Of a DNA stretch of 64,000 nt, positions 61,102-64,000 are shown one piece after another (within the stretch, counting starts at the first letter, position 1; each line of letters opens with the position of its first letter). This DNA is from Cheilinus undulatus. Lineage: Eukaryota; Chordata; Actinopteri; Labriformes; Labridae. The notes beneath the pieces were generated by a model. The model worked only from the letters and a program-made list of their open reading frames with translations, had not been told where the DNA came from and did no database searches. Location of the stretch: positions 33,459,657-33,523,656 of the forward strand of contig NC_054875.1 of NCBI RefSeq assembly GCF_018320785.1. The letters are read 5' to 3'. The position numbers and the translations under genes were made by a program.

Positions 61102-61747
61102 ACTGACATTCCTTGAACTACTGCTGTGAGCCAGATTAAGCCGCTCACTGGTTCGAATCTCCTCCTCATTAGAGCCAAAACACACCCAAAGGAACACTGG
61201 ATGGGACAGAAAACGAGCGTCCTGGCTGCAAAGACTTCTTAAGTGCCTTAAAATTTCAAGACTGTACTTATATTCATTTCTTGGTGTCCGCAGCACCTTT
61301 TTTCCTGCTGCATCTTGTTAAGTGTGTATTTGTTGTTTAGGGGCAGCTGGACATGCAAATAATCCCCAGGAAACCCCATCGGTGCCGGCCGGTCCGGGAC
61401 TCTGGCCATGTTGCAGCTGCTAGGGTGTGTGTATATGTGGGGATGTCATTCCTCACCATACAATACATACATGGCATGCGTGTGTCAGTATGAGCAAGTG
61501 TGTGTTGAGACAGCTGTCTGTGCATGGTGTGCTGTGGAGGCAGGGTGCTGACTGACGTGTAAGCCATGACCTCGGCAACAGGTGACCCTCCTCATGCCAC
61601 ACTCATTGTGCACTAAAGGACCACTTAAACTTGACCAAAAAACCTTTACTAAAATCTTTTGTACAAGATTTGTTTTCAGAAACAGCTTTTATTAACCTTT
61701 TTTTTTGCTTCAAATGGGAAACACTGTGTCTTTTTCTGCCATGCCTA

Positions 61748-61753
61748 AATAAA
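61748..61753 (+). terminator. snai1: snai1 poly(A) signal
   Basis: AATAAA 647 bases after the stop codon, followed by a T-rich then GT-rich stretch (CTTGTTTTTT ... TGTGTTGTT), a good cleavage context near 61770. The 3'UTR is then about 61102-61770. Confidence 0.8.
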
Positions 61754-61774
61754 GTCTTGTTTTTTAAAAGAAAA

Positions 61775-62335
61775 ACCCCTCTTGTGCTTGCTTTGTGTTG
61801 TTAGATTTATTATGATTTCAACAGGCATTGTATCAACTAAATGAGTTCATTAGGACAGACTTGACAGATCCTGAATGGGAAGATAGAGCGGCGTATGTGT
61901 GAGTGGGTTTAGGAGGAGCAGGGACAGCTTTGTGTGCTGTTGAGTGATAGGGGAACACCTGCACACACCTGCTCGGCTGTCAGCGCTGAAAAACGCCGTG
62001 GCAAATGTGGGGAGCACATGCTGAATAGGAGAGGGGGGATTGGAGACAGGGATTGCAGGTGGGAGAAGAAGGGGTGAGCAGTGGTTTCGGAACATTTTTA
62101 ACTGTGGTGTGAACATAGCCCAAGTGTTTAAATATTGTCAGTATTTTCATTAGTGTATTTAAACAAATTAAATTGATAGTGCATTAAATAAGTGTTTTAC
62201 ATTTGTGTTTATGTTACTATCTGGTTGATCAAATTAATTTGACACATTTGACCACTTAACTCCAAAAAGCTCTTTTCTAACTCCTTCATTCAAGAATGAA
62301 AACTCTATCCTCAATTATGGTTAAGATTTTTTTGA
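61775..62335. other. Downstream of snai1, nothing identified
   Basis: No gene-like frame or element end recognised. Confidence 0.4.
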
Positions 62336-62339
62336 AGTG

Positions 62340-62800
62340 CAATAACTTTCCAACGCAGATGGATTTGCCAGACTCCATGTCTGTCATCAGGCAAATCCAT
62401 TCTGCAAAACTTCAATATACAATGTTTGTGCCAAACCAATCAGATTGATTTGAGGAGAATAAGGCAGTAGTCAGGGTTTATCTGTACTTACTGTAACCAC
62501 ATTTCTTTATTAAAACAAGAGCAAAGCCCCAACTGAAAGCTTCTCTTAGCACAGAATATATTTTCACACGTCTCCCAATTGGTTTCAGCATAAATCTTAG
62601 CCACTGACAACTTCTGCAGCTCAAACTATGGCAGCGCTAGCCTGTATTGCTCAGGTTATCAGTGAAGCTGCGAACGTCTACTACCTCATCTTGTCTTGTT
62701 GCTCTTATTGGCCCATCTTGAACGTGACAGACAGAACATTTGTCCAGTCCTGCCCTTCCCAAACGCCTTCTACGGAAGGGATCCAGATGAATGTGAAAAA
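62340..62800. repeat. Copy 3 of the hairpin-bearing repeat (inverted)
   Basis: GATGGATTTGCCAG (62358) and CAGGCAAATCCATT (about 62388) form the hairpin. They are followed by GTTTGTGCCAAACCAATCAG and AATAAGGCAGTA, which are the reverse of blocks at 11.56-11.65 kb. The right limit is uncertain. The 64-codon frame at 62628-62822 lies in it and is not called. Confidence 0.6.
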
Positions 62801-62804
62801 TATT

Positions 62805-64000
62805 CATGCAATGGACATATGAAACAGTCTATCTGAAGTGTTAGGTTAAAAATGCAAAGTAATAGCATTCTATCATGTTGAGTCCTATGTTTTCTAGTGT
62901 ATTTCATTCAATCTGAGGGCTTGTTTTCACCTAAATAGGGGTGTGGTCACTCAGGAGAACAGGAAGTGATGCTGAACTGCACTTACAAATTGTACTATGT
63001 ACGATTCCACATCCCCCAACCATTATGATGGCATCAAAAATGAAGGTAAGGAGTGCAATTAGGATATTGATGAAAACCCACTGACCCAATTCCTGCAGAA
63101 TACTTTGAATATCTTAAAATGAATCCCAGGAGAGCAAGACTCAGTGCAGCCATCTGCTCCCAAACTCTGGTCACCTCACAGGAACTTTTCGAGGCAGGCC
63201 GTGCACATGAGAGTCCAGTTGAGAGTGAACATACCGGGTGCACATATGGCAGCAATGTGTCTACAGTCTCCCTTTGCCCTCCTGACCTGCACACACTGAC
63301 GCCAGCATGTCTTAGTGAGGTAACAACGTGTATCCTCCAATAGCTCTTGGTGTTGAGAGGTGGATGTTTGGAGGGGGTAGTCAAGAAGACTCTCAAAAAG
63401 CTTGGGATCAGATTGCATGACTTAGCTTGCTCAATGCAAACAGCAGCAGAAAGAATGCACACCCACTGCTGCACACAAACATACTGAATAAAAAGCTTTT
63501 ACTTTGATCTATGGGGAATTTCTTTTTGTCTGGTCTCTGTGGCCCTCACCTCTGTTGGGTGTTTTTGAAGCGAGAAGTGAGAGTCATTTAGCTTAGTAAC
63601 ACCTACGCAGCCTCTGAATCAGGGGCTTGAACCCTGCTTGAACTGTTGACATTGTCAGATTTCGCGGGCACAGACAGTGACAGCAGAGTTAGAGAACTTC
63701 AGATATGTTGAAGACATACAGTACATTAAGTTTGATGATAGATTGTGATATTCTCACTAAACCTCTGTATATATACCTATAAAAAGCATGCCTTTAAACA
63801 GATATGTGGCGGCCGGTTTGAAATTTAACTCTGACATCTTGCTAAGGGGAAATTTTTTTTATTGTATTCAGTGTGTAGGAGGCACTCTATCACCCTGTTG
63901 CTCTGAGGCAATGAGATCACTGGACCTGTCACCTTTCTTTTTCATTTTCTATGTGTGTGCGCTTGTAATATCATATCGGTCTCCTCAAAGCGTTTTTAAT
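62805..64000. other. Right edge, no gene supported
   Basis: Overlapping frames on both strands (63034-63474 minus, 63119-63343 plus, 63176-63418 minus) compete over the same DNA. None has a recognisable motif, so none is called. Confidence 0.4.

Noticed and set aside
63034-63474. 146-codon minus-strand frame
   Set aside because: No motif, and competes with two other frames over the same DNA; possibly a repeat, but not supportable as a gene.
1-64000. CRISPR arrays, bacterial operons, riboswitches or phage genes
   Set aside because: Intron-containing vertebrate genes and fish repeats throughout; no regularly spaced short repeats with unique spacers.

Overview
The window is a stretch of a ray-finned (teleost) fish genome. 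Four vertebrate genes with GT-AG introns can be read exon by exon. There is one vertebrate-type tRNA gene. Most of the rest is A+T-rich non-coding DNA full of decayed DNA transposons (mostly hAT-type non-autonomous copies with 8-bp target duplications), one LINE relic, one Tc1-like relic, SINE-like sequences and several unnamed repeat families.

Layout. 1-3.5 kb: 5' part of ncoa6 (minus strand), with its start codon at 2550 and a CpG-containing promoter near 3.4-3.56 kb. 4.3-17.6 kb: complete ggt7 (minus, 15 coding exons, 678 aa). 20.7-26.9 kb: tp53inp2 (minus, three coding exons, 321 aa) and its probable 3'UTR, with a candidate non-coding first exon and promoter near 34.1-34.6 kb. 34.6-59.4 kb: about 25 kb with no protein gene that I can support, holding repeats, a promoter-like cluster at 35.2 kb and tRNA-Ala(UGC) at 48.7 kb. 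59.5-61.8 kb: complete snai1 (plus, three exons, 272 aa). 61.8-64 kb: non-coding, with one more repeat copy.

ncoa6, ggt7 and tp53inp2 also lie together on human 20q11.22, but the order differs: here tp53inp2 is beyond ggt7, and snai1, distant on human 20q13, is about 33 kb from tp53inp2. The genes do not form one pathway. They are a transcription coactivator, a gamma-glutamyltransferase-family membrane protein, an autophagy/transcription adaptor and a zinc-finger repressor, kept near each other by descent.

I found no clear undescribed system. The most notable items are the dispersed AGCTA-rich repeat family (four copies in 20 kb), a second T-rich family (three copies), a 2-kb array of partly inverted ~270-bp units upstream of tp53inp2, a hairpin-containing repeat family, an isolated TATA/CCAAT/E-box cluster at 35.2 kb, and a long linker in tp53inp2. 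Exon boundaries were worked out by hand from reading phase, splice consensus and remembered human family sequences. No searches were run.
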